Of a stretch of 64,000 nucleotides of DNA, positions 9,521 to 19,167 are shown piece by piece. A program made the translations under genes and the position numbers. The DNA lies in the NCBI GenBank assembly GCA_026989355.1, contig JALSJM010000017.1, forward strand, positions 1-64,000, read 5' to 3'. This DNA comes from Paracoccaceae bacterium (lineage in GTDB: Bacteria; Pseudomonadota; Alphaproteobacteria; Rhodobacterales; Rhodobacteraceae). A model generated the notes under the pieces. That model had not been told where the DNA came from. It did no database searches and saw nothing but the letters and a program-made list of their open reading frames with translations. The first letter of the stretch is position 1. Every line of letters starts with the position of its first letter.

Positions 9521-11581
9521 CTAGCCCCCGATACGGGAAAGATCGGCCACGCCAAGGCAGATTTCACGGATGCGGTTCAGAAGGTTCAGGCGGTTGCGGC
9601 GGACGACAGCGTTGTCGGTATTGATCTGGACAGCCTCGAAGAAGGTGTCGATCGGGGCGCGCAGGCGGGCCATTTCGGCCATGGCGGCGGTGAAATCTTC
9701 GCCGTGCATGGCCCGCTCGATCCGGGGGCCGGCCGCATCGAGCGCCGCGAACAGTTCTTTTTCCGCGTCGGTTTCGGCGAATTTCGGATCGGGGCCGAAG
9801 GAATATTCGACACCGTCCCTTTCTTCGGCCTGGCGCAGGATGTTGTTGGCACGACGAAATCCCTGGATGAGATTCGCGCCCTCTTCGGTGGCAAGGAAGG
9901 CGGTCAGGGCCTCGGCGCGCCTGACCAGAAGCGTCAGATCATCATTGCCCGGCATCGCAAGCACGGCGTCGATCACGTCATGGCGGATGTTGCGCTCTTT
10001 CAGCCAGACCTTGAGGCGGTCGTGAAAGAAGGCGAGAAGATCATCCGCGTCGGCCTTGTGGGGCGTGGCGGCGAAGGCCTGGCGCAGGGGCAGGCGCAGA
10101 TCGTTTTCCAGCAGGATGCGGATCACCCCGAGGGCGGCGCGGCGCAGGGCGAAGGGATCCTTCGAGCCGGTGGGCTTTTCGCCGATGGCCCAGAAACCGG
10201 TGAGCATGTCGAGCTTGTCGGCCAGCGCCACGCTCACGGAGACCGGGGCCCGGGGCACCCGATCGGCCGGGCCGAGGGGGGCGTAATGCTCTTCGCAGGC
10301 GGCGGCCGCCTCGGGGGGCAGGCCGGCGGCCTCGGCATAATAGCGGCCCATGATGCCCTGAAGTTCCGGGAATTCATAAACCATCCCGCTGGCCAGATCG
10401 GCCTTTGCCACAGCTGCGGCTGTGGCAGCCAGCTCGGAATCGGCACCGGTGAAGGGGGTCAGCGCATGTGCCAGATCGCGGAGACGGGCGATGCGCTCGC
10501 CCTGGCTGCCAAGCCGGTTGTGAAAGGTGACGTTTTCAAGCGCCGCGATCCATGGCCGCATCTGCTCTTCGCGTGCCACGCGCAGATCGTTTTCCCAGAA
10601 GAAGCGGGCATCGGACAGGCGCGCCGCAAGCACCTTTCGGTTGCCCGCAAGGATGGTTGCCCCCTGATCCGGGGTTTCGATATTGGCAACGGTGACGAAT
10701 TTCTCGATCCGGCCGGTTTTCGCATTGCGCACAGAGAAGAACTTCTGGTGTGTGCGCATGCTTGTCTGCAGCACCTCGGGCGGCAGTGACAGGAACTCGG
10801 CGGCAATATCGCCCATCAGAACCACCGGCCATTCCACAAGCCCCGCAACCTCGGCCAGAAGGCCCCGGTCCTCCACCACTTCAAGCCCCCGGGCAAAGGC
10901 CAGATTGGCGGCATCGTGGCGAATGCGCTCGGCCCGCTCGGCCGCATCAAGCACCACCCGGGCCCGGGCCAGGTTTTCACGGTAATCCGCAAACGAGGTG
11001 ACCGCAAAGGTTTCGGGCGCCATGAAGCGATGCCCGCGGGTGGTATCGCCGCTGCGGATGCCGTCGATTTCAAGGGGCACCACCTCGGCGCCCCCGTCAT
11101 CCGAGAGGATGCAGAGGAGCGAATGCAGAGGCCGCACCCAGCGCAGGGCGCCGCTGCCCCAGCGCATGGATCTGGGCCAGGGGAAATTGCGGATGGTGGT
11201 TTCCAGAACCTCGGCCACGATTTCAGCCGCCGGTCGGCCGGGCTTCTCGACCACCGCGAACAGCACGTCGCCTTTCTTCGTGGAGCGGGTTTCCAGCTGA
11301 TCGCGCGACAGGCCGGTTGCCCGCAGGAATCCCGTGATCGCACGTTCGGGCGCATCGGCGCGGGGGCCCTTGCGCTCTTCGCGCGTATCGGGGCTTCGCG
11401 CCGGCAGTTCTTCGACCGTCAGCACCAGCCGGCGCGGCGTGGCGAAGGCACCGGCCGAAGCATAGGCAAGCCCCGCATCCACCAGACCGTCGGTGACAAG
11501 GCGCTTCAGGTCATCCGCCGCCCGCCCCTGCATGCGGGCGGGGATTTCCTCGCTGAACAGTTCAATCAGAAGATCTGGCAT
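9521..11581 (-). CDS. glyS: Glycine--tRNA ligase beta subunit
   Basis: Beta chain of the alpha2beta2 bacterial glycyl-tRNA synthetase; it binds and discriminates tRNA-Gly. The protein is 686 residues and begins [18 protein letters not shown], the family hallmark, which fixes the start at 11581 rather than an ATG 48 bases upstream. An HD-like middle segment (LGSQGERIARLRDLA), a KADLASGMVYEFPELQG block and a C-terminal anticodon-binding helical domain (FFHDRLKVWL onward) are visible. Its start lies inside the 3' end of the preceding DUF6446 gene by 20 bases, so the two are translationally coupled. Confidence 0.95.
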   Translation of the reverse strand: MPDLLIELFSEEIPARMQGRAADDLKRLVTDGLVDAGLAYASAGAFATPRRLVLTVEELPARSPDTREERKGPRADAPERAITGFLRATGLSRDQLETRSTKKGDVLFAVVEKPGRPAAEIVAEVLETTIRNFPWPRSMRWGSGALRWVRPLHSLLCILSDDGGAEVVPLEIDGIRSGDTTRGHRFMAPETFAVTSFADYRENLARARVVLDAAERAERIRHDAANLAFARGLEVVEDRGLLAEVAGLVEWPVVLMGDIAAEFLSLPPEVLQTSMRTHQKFFSVRNAKTGRIEKFVTVANIETPDQGATILAGNRKVLAARLSDARFFWENDLRVAREEQMRPWIAALENVTFHNRLGSQGERIARLRDLAHALTPFTGADSELAATAAAVAKADLASGMVYEFPELQGIMGRYYAEAAGLPPEAAAACEEHYAPLGPADRVPRAPVSVSVALADKLDMLTGFWAIGEKPTGSKDPFALRRAALGVIRILLENDLRLPLRQAFAATPHKADADDLLAFFHDRLKVWLKERNIRHDVIDAVLAMPGNDDLTLLVRRAEALTAFLATEEGANLIQGFRRANNILRQAEERDGVEYSFGPDPKFAETDAEKELFAALDAAGPRIERAMHGEDFTAAMAEMARLRAPIDTFFEAVQINTDNAVVRRNRLNLLNRIREICLGVADLSRIGG

Positions 11582-12086
11582 CGAAGGGTGCCTTTTTCTC
11601 GAATTTCTCGTTGAGCTGGTGCCAGGCATAGGCCCGGCCGTCGGGGAACACGGCGATCACCCGATCCACACCGTCGTGAATGTTGCGGCGCGAAAGAAAG
11701 GCCACCGCCCGGCCCTCTTCAAGCGCCTGCCCGATTGCCCGCGCATCGAAGCAGTCGAACCACGAAGGCCCGATCAGCGGCGTGGGGTTTTCGTGGATCT
11801 CGAAGGTTTCGCTCAGCATCGGCAGCGACATCGGCACCCGGAAACAGGCACGAAAGCGGATCGGCGCGTTGTCGGCATCGATGCCGCGGAAATCGTCCGC
11901 CGGGATGGCTTCGGGCACGCCGGAGGTCAGCGAAACCATCTCGATCACCACACCGCGCCGCTCACCATCGCCGGCGCCGGCCAGCTGCACCTCGCGGTAA
12001 TAGGCGTATTCCTGCAGGTAGTAGAGCGTGCTGCCCGCCAGCAGGGCGAGCGCCGCAAGCCCGATGCCGATCACCTTGCCGCTCAT
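11562..12086 (-). CDS. DUF6446-type membrane-anchored protein between glyQ and glyS
   Basis: A 174-residue protein of unknown function. Residues 4-24 are a single hydrophobic anchor ([20 protein letters not shown]). The rest is a predicted extracytoplasmic domain with [29 protein letters not shown] and a C-terminal [14 protein letters not shown] segment. Two Cys residues (in RACF and FDCFD) could pair. I recall this family as DUF6446, characteristic of Rhodobacterales and kept between glyQ and glyS. It overlaps the glyQ end by 4 bases (ATGA type) and the glyS start by 20 bases, so the three genes form one unit. A role in translation is not implied by the sequence. Confidence 0.8.
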   Translation of the reverse strand: MSGKVIGIGLAALALLAGSTLYYLQEYAYYREVQLAGAGDGERRGVVIEMVSLTSGVPEAIPADDFRGIDADNAPIRFRACFRVPMSLPMLSETFEIHENPTPLIGPSWFDCFDARAIGQALEEGRAVAFLSRRNIHDGVDRVIAVFPDGRAYAWHQLNEKFEKKAPFDARSSD

Positions 12087-13027
12087 GCCTCGCCCCCCCC
12101 GGCGGGTGTTTCAAGAAAGGCATCGGCGCACAGTTTCGCCAGTGCCCGCACCCGCCCGATATAGGCCTGGCGTTCGGTTGCCGAGATCACCCCGCGGGCG
12201 TCGAGCAGGTTGAAGATGTGACTGGCCTTGATGCACTGGTCATAGGCCGGGTGCGCCATGACGATCCTGCGCCCGGTCTTCGGATCGGGCTGGGGCGCTT
12301 CGAGGATGCGGCGGCATTCGGCCTCGGCCTCTTCGAAATGACGCAGCAGCATGTCGGTATCGGCCACGTCGAAATTGTAGCGCGAGTATTCCTCTTCCGT
12401 CTGGCGGAACACGTCGCCATAGGAAAGCGGGATCGGCGCGGCGGGATCATTGAAGGGCATCTCCATCACGTGATCGATCCCCAGCACATACATGGCAAGC
12501 CGCTCAAGGCCATAGGTCAGTTCGCCCGAGACGGGGCGGCAGTCATGCCCGCCTACCTGCTGGAAATAGGTGAACTGGCTTATCTCCATGCCGTCGCACC
12601 AGACTTCCCAGCCAAGCCCCCAGGCGCCGAGCGTGGGCGATTCCCAGTCGTCCTCGACAAAGCGGATGTCATGCATCTTCATGTCGATGCCGATCGCTTC
12701 GAGCGACCCCAGATAGAGATCCTGAAGGTTTTCGGGCGAAGGCTTGATGATGACCTGATACTGGTAATAGTGCTGCAGGCGGTTGGGGTTTTCGCCATAG
12801 CGCCCGTCGGTGGGGCGGCGCGAGGGCTGCACATAGGCCGCCGTCCAGGGCCGCGGCCCCAGCGCACGCAGGATGGTGGCCGGGTGAAAGGTGCCGGCGC
12901 CCACTTCCATGTCATAGGGCTGAAGCACGACGCAGCCCTGCCCCGCCCAATAGGACTGCAGGCGCAGGATCATTTCCTGAAAGCTTTTCGGCCGGGCGCT
13001 TCCGCGCGGCGTGTCTGCTTGCGGCAT
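12083..13027 (-). CDS. glyQ: Glycine--tRNA ligase alpha subunit
   Basis: Catalytic alpha chain of heterotetrameric glycyl-tRNA synthetase, forming glycyl-adenylate. The 314-residue protein has the family opening [18 protein letters not shown], motif 2 region ([18 protein letters not shown]), the [12 protein letters not shown] loop and a C-terminal [18 protein letters not shown] helix bundle. The ATG at 13027 is taken because homologues have only a short leader before SFQEM. An ATG at 13066 with AAGGG in front of it is an alternative that would add 13 residues. First gene of glyQ-DUF6446-glyS. Confidence 0.95.
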   Translation of the reverse strand: MPQADTPRGSARPKSFQEMILRLQSYWAGQGCVVLQPYDMEVGAGTFHPATILRALGPRPWTAAYVQPSRRPTDGRYGENPNRLQHYYQYQVIIKPSPENLQDLYLGSLEAIGIDMKMHDIRFVEDDWESPTLGAWGLGWEVWCDGMEISQFTYFQQVGGHDCRPVSGELTYGLERLAMYVLGIDHVMEMPFNDPAAPIPLSYGDVFRQTEEEYSRYNFDVADTDMLLRHFEEAEAECRRILEAPQPDPKTGRRIVMAHPAYDQCIKASHIFNLLDARGVISATERQAYIGRVRALAKLCADAFLETPAGGGEA

Positions 13028-13256
13028 GATGTGTTGTCCGTCCCTCTGCAAAGGCCGGTCCTCCATAGGCAACCCTTGGGGAAGCGTCAATCGGCATCCG
13101 GCCCGGAACGCAGGAAGGGGGTGCAAATCGCGCAAACTCTGCTAAGCAGGGCGGGGCGCCGGGCGCCGGCCGGCAGAGCCGGCGGGCCCGGCGGCAGGTT
13201 CGGAAACGGATAGACGGCAAGACATGCGGAAGACTGACACGCGGAAGAACGATGCC

Positions 13257-15038
13257 ATGCGTATGACAACGGGCCTTCCTGCCCTGTTTCTGACGCTGGC
13301 AGCCCTGGCCGCGGCCATTGGCCCGGCACCGGCGGCGCGGGCGCAGGTGCTCGAATGGATCCAGATCGAGGCCCGCCCCAGCCTGCGCCAGGCACATGAA
13401 CGTGCCCGGGCCCATGCGGCACGTCTGACCGATGTGAACGGCTTTGCCATCGCGCGGGGATGGTATGCAATCGCCCTCGGCCCCTATCCGCGCGGCGACG
13501 CACTGCGGCTTCTCGGCCGGCTGAAGGCCGAAAAACGCATTCCCGCCGACAGTTTCGTGACCGACGGCGCCCATTTCCGCCAGCAGTTCTGGCCGATAGG
13601 CGTGCGGGAGCGGCCCGCCCGCCCCTCCTCCTCCCCGCCAGATGCGGCCCCCGCTCCTTCCGCCAACCCGGCGGGCGCCCCTGCGGCCTTGTTCCCGGAG
13701 CCCGATGAAACCCCGCGCGAAGCGCGCCGCGGCGAAGCCCGGCTTGATCGCGCCGAGCGCATGGAACTGCAGGAAGCCCTGCAATGGGAAGGCTTCTATG
13801 CCGGCGCCATCGACGGCGCCTTCGGCCGCGGCACACGGGCCGCGATGCGGGCCTGGCAAGGGGCACGGGGCTATCCGGTCACTGGCGTCCTGACCACTCG
13901 CCAGCGCGCCGAACTGCTGGCCGCCTGGCGTGCGGATCTGCAGACGATCGGCCTGAAACAGGTGCGCGACATCGGCACCGGAATCGAGATCATGCTGCCG
14001 TTGAAGCTGGTGGAATTCAACCGCTATGATCCGCCACTGGCCCATTACGACAGCCGCGACGACAGCGGCGTCAGGGTATTCCTGATCTCGCAGAAGGGCG
14101 ATGCCGGCACTTTGGCGGGCCTTTACGATGTCCTGCAAAGCCTGGCCATCATCCCGCCCGAGGGCGAACGCCGCCTGCACGCAAAAGGGTTCGAGATCAC
14201 CGGCCGGAACAAACGGCTGATCACCCATGCCGAGGCCCGCCTTGAAGAAGACAGGATCAAGGGATTCATCCTGGTCTGGCCCGCCGGGCAGCCGGATACC
14301 CGCCGCCATGCCCTGGTGCTTGATGCCATGCGCGAAAGCTTTGCCCCGTTCGGCAGCGCCACGCTTGACGATCTGGCGCTGAACGCCGGTTCCGATCAGC
14401 ATGTCGATCTGATCGCGGGGCTGGAAATCCGCAAGCCCCGCCTGTCGCGCAGCGGATTCTTCATTGATGCCGCCGGCACGGTTCTGACCACAGCCGAGGC
14501 GGTTGCGCAATGTGGCCGCATCACCATCGACAGGGAGCATCGGGCCGAAATTGCCGCCCTGGACGACAGGCGCGGCCTGGCCCTGCTGCGTCCGGCCACA
14601 CCCCTGGCCCCGGACCGCAGCGCCACCCTGCGCAAAACCACGCCCCGTCTCAATGCGGAAATCAGCATTGCCGGATATTCCTATGAGGGGCTGCTTGATG
14701 CGCCCACCCTGACCTTCGGAAAACTGGCCGATATCCGCGGCCTGCAGGGCGAAGACTGGCTGCTGCGCCTGTCTCTGGATGCCCGGCCCGGCGATGCCGG
14801 GGGGCCGGTGCTCGATTCCGGCGGCCATGTGCAGGCCATGCTGCTGCCGCGCCCGCAGGAGGGAGGGCGCCGCCTGCCCGAAGATGTGTGGTTCGCCGCA
14901 AGCGCCGACGCCCTGCGCGGCTTTCTGGAAGCCCACGGGGGCAGGCCGCAAACCGCCCCCCCCGGCAAGGCGCTCGCCCCCGAGGACCTGGCAACGATGG
15001 CCGAGGGAATGACGGTTCTGGTCAGCTGCTGGGAGTGA
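13257..15038 (+). CDS. Secreted peptidoglycan-binding protein with an inactive trypsin-like domain
   Basis: A 593-residue exported protein. A signal peptide (hydrophobic core then PAARAQ) is followed by a SPOR-like segment (about 30-110, GWYAIALGPYPRGDALRLL) and a PGRP_1-type peptidoglycan-binding domain (about 170-225, GFYAGAIDGAFGRGTRAAMR). A middle domain without clear assignment comes next, and then a chymotrypsin-like fold (about 395-570). That domain lines up with trypsin-like proteases, but the His box reads VLTTAEAV (Glu414 for His), the Asp box reads GLALL (Gly440 for Asp) and the Ser box reads GDAGGP (Ala514 for Ser). It is therefore probably a non-catalytic envelope protein. The ATG at 13224 is an alternative start. 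It is divergent from glyQ. Confidence 0.85.
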   Translation: MRMTTGLPALFLTLAALAAAIGPAPAARAQVLEWIQIEARPSLRQAHERARAHAARLTDVNGFAIARGWYAIALGPYPRGDALRLLGRLKAEKRIPADSFVTDGAHFRQQFWPIGVRERPARPSSSPPDAAPAPSANPAGAPAALFPEPDETPREARRGEARLDRAERMELQEALQWEGFYAGAIDGAFGRGTRAAMRAWQGARGYPVTGVLTTRQRAELLAAWRADLQTIGLKQVRDIGTGIEIMLPLKLVEFNRYDPPLAHYDSRDDSGVRVFLISQKGDAGTLAGLYDVLQSLAIIPPEGERRLHAKGFEITGRNKRLITHAEARLEEDRIKGFILVWPAGQPDTRRHALVLDAMRESFAPFGSATLDDLALNAGSDQHVDLIAGLEIRKPRLSRSGFFIDAAGTVLTTAEAVAQCGRITIDREHRAEIAALDDRRGLALLRPATPLAPDRSATLRKTTPRLNAEISIAGYSYEGLLDAPTLTFGKLADIRGLQGEDWLLRLSLDARPGDAGGPVLDSGGHVQAMLLPRPQEGGRRLPEDVWFAASADALRGFLEAHGGRPQTAPPGKALAPEDLATMAEGMTVLVSCWE

Positions 15039-15123
15039 CCACCACACCCGCGCGGCGCATCCGGGGCGGCGCATCCGACCTTGTCGTTTGCCCCTGCCAC
15101 GGCGCGGCGTGCGCAAGGGCCGG

Positions 15124-16641
15124 TCAGTTGCGCCAGAACAGCGGTGACATCAGGGCGAATACCGTCAGCATTTCGAGCCGGCCCATCAGCATGCCGGCAC
15201 ACAAAAGCCATTTCGCGGTATCGTTCAGCGGCGCGAAATTGCCGGCCGGGCCGATGATTTCGCCAAGACCGGGGCCTATGTTGGCCACCGCCGTGGCCGC
15301 CCCCGAAACCGATGTCACGAAATCGAGCCCCGTCATCCCCAGCAACACCGAAAGCACCCCCAGGGTCACGATGAACACCAGGAAGAACGCCATCACCGAG
15401 GAAAGCACATCCGGCCCCACCGGCTGCCCCTGATACCGCGGCACGAACACCCCGTGGGGCGAATGGATCCGGCGGATCTGGGTGCGGATCGAGGCGATCA
15501 GCAGCTGATAGCGGAAGATCTTGACCGAACAGCATGTCGATCCCGCACAGCCCCCCACCAGCCCCATCAGGAAGAAAAGCATCACCACGAAGGATCCCCA
15601 CAGCTGATAGTCCACCGAGGCATAGCCGGTTCCGGTCAGGATCGAGGCAATGTTGAACACCGCCTCGCGCAGGGCCGGTTCGAAGGGATCGCCGAAGGCA
15701 AGAAGGCGATAGAGTGTGATCATCACAACCAGCAGAACCGTCAGCTGCATGAAGGCGCGCACCTGGCTGTCGCGCAGCAGCGGCAGATGGTGCCCCGCCA
15801 TCAGCTGCACCAGACGCACAAAGGGCAGGCTGGCAATGATCATGAAGACTGCGGCCACATATTCGGGCGCCCCCTGGAATGCTCCGAAAGAGGCGTCCGA
15901 GGTGGAAAACCCGCCGGTGGAAACGGTGGTAAGCGCATGGTTGAGAGCCTGGAACCCGTCCATTCCCACCAGCAGATAGGCCAGGAAGCAGGCCAGGGTG
16001 ATCACCAGATAAACCACCGAGATGCGCGCCGCGATCTGCGCCGCGCGCGGCAGGATCTTGCCCTGCGTGTCGAAGGATTCGATACGGAAGATCTGCATGC
16101 CGCCCACCCTGAGTTCGGGCAGGAACACCATGCCCGTCACCACGATGCCCACACCACCGAACCATTGCAGCATGGAGCGCCACAGAAGCATCCCCCGCGG
16201 CAGGTTCTCAAGCCCCGTGAATACGGTCGAGCCGGTGGTGGTCAGCCCCGACATGCTTTCGAAGAAGGCATCGGTGAAGCCGGCCTCGGTTGCCCCGAAC
16301 ACGAAGGGAATCGCCGCAAAGACCGGCAGCACCACCCAGACCGAGGTGGTCATCAGGAAAATCTGCTGGATCGAAAGATCGTCGCGCGGAGAATTGGCCG
16401 TGGCCAGCGCCGTCAGCCCGCCCACCACCATGGTGATCAGGCCGCTTTCCAGAAAGGCTTGCCAGTGGCCGGTTCCGTCGATCAGGTCTGTCGCCAGCGG
16501 CAGGATCATGGTGCCGCCCAGCACAACCAGCAACAGGCCGATCACATGGGCGACGGGGCGCATGTCGAACGCCGGGGCCGGCCTGTCCCTGCCGGCCACC
16601 GCCGCCCCTGCCGGGCCACTGTCGTCATCCCTCTGCCACAT
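15124..16641 (-). CDS. trkH: TrkH-family potassium uptake channel subunit
   Basis: Membrane subunit of a Trk/Ktr potassium uptake system. About 505 residues with many hydrophobic segments and the four selectivity-filter turns of this family: SMSGLTTTGSTVF, ALTTVSTGGFSTS, LTGTGYAS and AVANIGPGLG. The start is uncertain. The ATG at 16641 has AAGGG a few bases upstream; ATGs at 16659 and 16563 are also possible, and the latter begins directly with the first membrane helix. The usual cytoplasmic regulator trkA is not in the window. It lies between the pseudoprotease gene (convergent) and folE2. Confidence 0.93.
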   Translation of the reverse strand: MWQRDDDSGPAGAAVAGRDRPAPAFDMRPVAHVIGLLLVVLGGTMILPLATDLIDGTGHWQAFLESGLITMVVGGLTALATANSPRDDLSIQQIFLMTTSVWVVLPVFAAIPFVFGATEAGFTDAFFESMSGLTTTGSTVFTGLENLPRGMLLWRSMLQWFGGVGIVVTGMVFLPELRVGGMQIFRIESFDTQGKILPRAAQIAARISVVYLVITLACFLAYLLVGMDGFQALNHALTTVSTGGFSTSDASFGAFQGAPEYVAAVFMIIASLPFVRLVQLMAGHHLPLLRDSQVRAFMQLTVLLVVMITLYRLLAFGDPFEPALREAVFNIASILTGTGYASVDYQLWGSFVVMLFFLMGLVGGCAGSTCCSVKIFRYQLLIASIRTQIRRIHSPHGVFVPRYQGQPVGPDVLSSVMAFFLVFIVTLGVLSVLLGMTGLDFVTSVSGAATAVANIGPGLGEIIGPAGNFAPLNDTAKWLLCAGMLMGRLEMLTVFALMSPLFWRN

Positions 16642-16664
16642 GCGCCCTTCGCTCTGCATGCAGC

Positions 16665-17768
16665 TCAGCCCACATGGAACAGCGTTGCAAACAGCTTCGG
16701 ATCCAGGCTCCGGCTCTCGAAGGTCTCGCCCTCGGTCAGGATGCTCACCGCATCATGGCTGTGCAGGCTTTCCTGGTGGCTGGCGATGATGCGGAAATCG
16801 CCGATCCGCGGATCTTTCTGCAGGGCCTCGTAGAACAGCCGCGCGGCATCCTCCACGAAGATCGGATTGGCGGCGTTCAGCTCGGCAAAGGCCTGCTCGT
16901 CCTCACGCTTGACCATCACCTGGGTTTCGGTGGGCACGGCCGCCCGGCAGATATCGATCAGATCCTCGAACCACAGCCGCGGGCCGGGCCGGAGTTCGAC
17001 CGAAATCCGCGCCACCGAGCGTTGCGAATGGGGCGTGGCCAGTTGCCCGCGGTGCTGGCGGGCATGTTCCGAAAGCTCGAGCGAACACGGGCAGGTCGAG
17101 GAATAGACATAGTCGAGATGCATGAACCTGGAAATCCTGCCGCGCTGCTCCACCAGTTCAAGCGCGATATCGTAATACTGATAGCCGCTGAGCCCCGAGC
17201 GCAGCGAAGGCAGCAGAGCTGGAAAGGAAAAACGCATCTGGATGCGGGCATCGAAGCTTTCGAGATCGGCCTTGTAATCCGCCAGCGCCGCCTCGATCAC
17301 ATCGATGCTGAAGGTCTTTTCCGCATGGGCATAGAAGCTGCGCATGATGCGCGACATGTTGATCCCCTTCTTGCCCGCCTCAAGGCTTACCGTGCCGGTC
17401 ACCGAGGTTTCCAGCCTGACCTCTCCGCCTCCCCGGGTGTGATAGCGCACCGGCAGGCGGAAATTCGAGATGCCCACATGCTGGATATGGCGCCTGGCGC
17501 CGCGGATCAGGCTTTCGGGGCCGTTCTGCAGATCGGGCAGCGAGGCGCGATAGGCCTCGTCCACGGAGAATTCCTCGGGATAGGCCCGCGCCAGCGCCGG
17601 ATAGTTCGAAACCTCCTGCCCCGGCACCAGCCGCGACACTACCGGATCGAGCGCCGCCGCCTCCAGCGCACTCACCGAACCGGCCCAGCGCCGCAGCAGC
17701 TCAAGTGCCGCCTCGGCCTCCTCCCGGCCCGGCCTTTCCTGCCCCGCTTTCGGTTTCTGGACATTCAT
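16665..17768 (-). CDS. folE2: GTP cyclohydrolase FolE2 (type IB)
   Basis: Converts GTP to 7,8-dihydroneopterin triphosphate at the head of folate (and often queuosine) synthesis. It belongs to the COG1469 family, which uses metals other than zinc and is structurally unlike the classic FolE. Of 367 residues, SNFRLPVRY and the EKTFSIDVIEA strand come first. The metal-site YSSTCPCSLELSEHA carries the conserved Cys, and FVEDAARLFYEAL and RIIASHQESLHSHDA follow. The ATG at 17768 is preceded by GGAGGACGAAAG, a strong ribosome-binding site. It shares the folate pathway with folB and folP, 12 kb away, and queuosine with tgt at the window end. Confidence 0.93.
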   Translation of the reverse strand: MNVQKPKAGQERPGREEAEAALELLRRWAGSVSALEAAALDPVVSRLVPGQEVSNYPALARAYPEEFSVDEAYRASLPDLQNGPESLIRGARRHIQHVGISNFRLPVRYHTRGGGEVRLETSVTGTVSLEAGKKGINMSRIMRSFYAHAEKTFSIDVIEAALADYKADLESFDARIQMRFSFPALLPSLRSGLSGYQYYDIALELVEQRGRISRFMHLDYVYSSTCPCSLELSEHARQHRGQLATPHSQRSVARISVELRPGPRLWFEDLIDICRAAVPTETQVMVKREDEQAFAELNAANPIFVEDAARLFYEALQKDPRIGDFRIIASHQESLHSHDAVSILTEGETFESRSLDPKLFATLFHVG

Positions 17769-17913
17769 CTTTCGTCCTCCGACAACCTGTTCGCGCCCCA
17801 CTCATACGCGATTTCCCGCGCCGAAACCAGCATCGGCAATCGCCACCGGACCGGCCTTTCAGCCCGACCGGAATGCTTCGGGCATGCGGGGGGCAGGCAA
17901 TCCCCGCATTTCC

Positions 17914-19095
17914 TCATACCGCCTTGAGCGCCTGCATCACATCCGCGATCAGATCGTCCGCATCCTCAAGCCCGAGGCTCATGCGCACCATCCCCGGCGT
18001 GATCCCGAGCCGGGCGCGCTCGTCTTCGCTCAGCCTCTGATGGGTGGTGGTGGCCGGATGCGTCACCAGGCTTTTCGCATCGCCCAGATTGTTGGTGATG
18101 GTAAACAGCCGCAACGCATCAAGAAAGCGGAACGCCCCTGCCTTGCCCCCGTTCACGTCAAGGGTCAGCATGGTGCCTCCATGCGCCATCTGGCGGGCCG
18201 CAAGGCCGGACTGCGGGAAACCGGGCAGTCCCGGCCAGATCACCCGCGCCAGCTTTTCGTGGCCGGCCAGCGCCCGGGCCAGCGCCCCGGCATTGGCGGC
18301 CTGGGCACGCACCCGCAGATCGAGCGTTTCAAGCCCCTTCAGCAGCACCCAGGCGCTGAACGGGCTCAGCGCCGCACCGGTGTGTTTCATGTAGGGCGCG
18401 ATCACGCTGCGGATGAATTCCCTGCCCCCCAGGATCACGCCGCCAAGGCAACGCCCCTGCCCGTCCACATGCTTGGTGGCGGAATAGATCACCGCATCGG
18501 CGCCCATCTCCAGCGGGCGGCTCAGAATGCCGGTGGCAAAGGTGTTGTCCACCACCACCAGCGCGCCCGCGGCATGGGCCAGGCGCGAAACGGCGGCAAT
18601 ATCCACCAGCTCCAGCGTCGGGTTGGCCAGGCTTTCGAAAAACACCAGATTCGCACCCGGTTTCAGAGCCGCGCGCCATCCGGCAATATCGGCACCGTCC
18701 ACCAGCACCACCTCGACCCCGAAACGCGCCAGCACATCCTGCAGGATGTAGAGGCACGAGCCGAACAGCGCACGCGCTGCCACCACCCGGTCACCCGCCC
18801 CGAGAGGTGCCGTCAGCGCGGCATTCACCGCCGCCATGCCCGAGGCGGTGGCAAAGGCATCCTCGGCCCCTTCGAGCGCAGCCATGCGCTCTTCGAACAT
18901 GCGCACGGTGGGGTTTCCGTAGCGGGCGTAGATGTATTCGTCATCGCCCTGCTGCACGAAACGCGCCTCGGCCGCTCCGGCACTTTCATAGGCAAAGCCC
19001 TGGGTCAGAAACAGCGCCTCGGACATCTCGCCATAGCCGCTGCGCCGGGTGCCTGCGTGCACCGCCCGGGTGGGCTGCTTCCAGTTGTCGCTCAT
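17914..19095 (-). CDS. metZ: O-succinylhomoserine sulfhydrylase
   Basis: PLP enzyme of direct sulfhydrylation, joining sulfide to O-succinylhomoserine to give homocysteine for methionine. The 393-residue Cys/Met-metabolism enzyme shows EYIYARYGNPTV, the PLP contact ASGMAAV, VVDNTF and the Schiff-base lysine in YSATKHVDGQGR (Lys208). The last motif, with the Q-G-R tail, favours MetZ over MetY or MetB. The start at 19095 has AAGGAG at ideal distance. A SAM-II aptamer and an intrinsic terminator lie in its leader (19115-19222), so SAM should repress it. It lies upstream of folE2 on the same strand. Confidence 0.92.
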   Translation of the reverse strand: MSDNWKQPTRAVHAGTRRSGYGEMSEALFLTQGFAYESAGAAEARFVQQGDDEYIYARYGNPTVRMFEERMAALEGAEDAFATASGMAAVNAALTAPLGAGDRVVAARALFGSCLYILQDVLARFGVEVVLVDGADIAGWRAALKPGANLVFFESLANPTLELVDIAAVSRLAHAAGALVVVDNTFATGILSRPLEMGADAVIYSATKHVDGQGRCLGGVILGGREFIRSVIAPYMKHTGAALSPFSAWVLLKGLETLDLRVRAQAANAGALARALAGHEKLARVIWPGLPGFPQSGLAARQMAHGGTMLTLDVNGGKAGAFRFLDALRLFTITNNLGDAKSLVTHPATTTHQRLSEDERARLGITPGMVRMSLGLEDADDLIADVMQALKAV

Positions 19096-19114
19096 GCCAT
19101 CTCCTTCGGGCACG

Positions 19115-19142
19115 AAAAAACCGCCACCGGATCAGGGGGCGG
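19115..19142 (-). terminator. Intrinsic terminator in the metZ leader
   Basis: Read on the minus strand, CCGCC and GGCGG enclose a 12-base middle that can partly pair, and six T residues follow. It sits between the SAM-II aptamer and the metZ start, 20 bases before the ATG. It looks like an expression platform for transcription attenuation; the short distance to the start codon also leaves room for effects on translation. Confidence 0.6.
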
Positions 19143-19167
19143 GCATCTGCTGTTTCGCGCTGCACGA

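Noticed and set aside
6973-9624. Plus-strand open frame of 883 codons opposite ppdK
   Set aside because: No motif and shadow-type composition; ppdK is intact on the other strand.
12912-15116. Minus-strand open frame of 734 codons opposite the pseudoprotease gene
   Set aside because: The plus strand has a signal peptide and recognisable domains; the minus frame has none.
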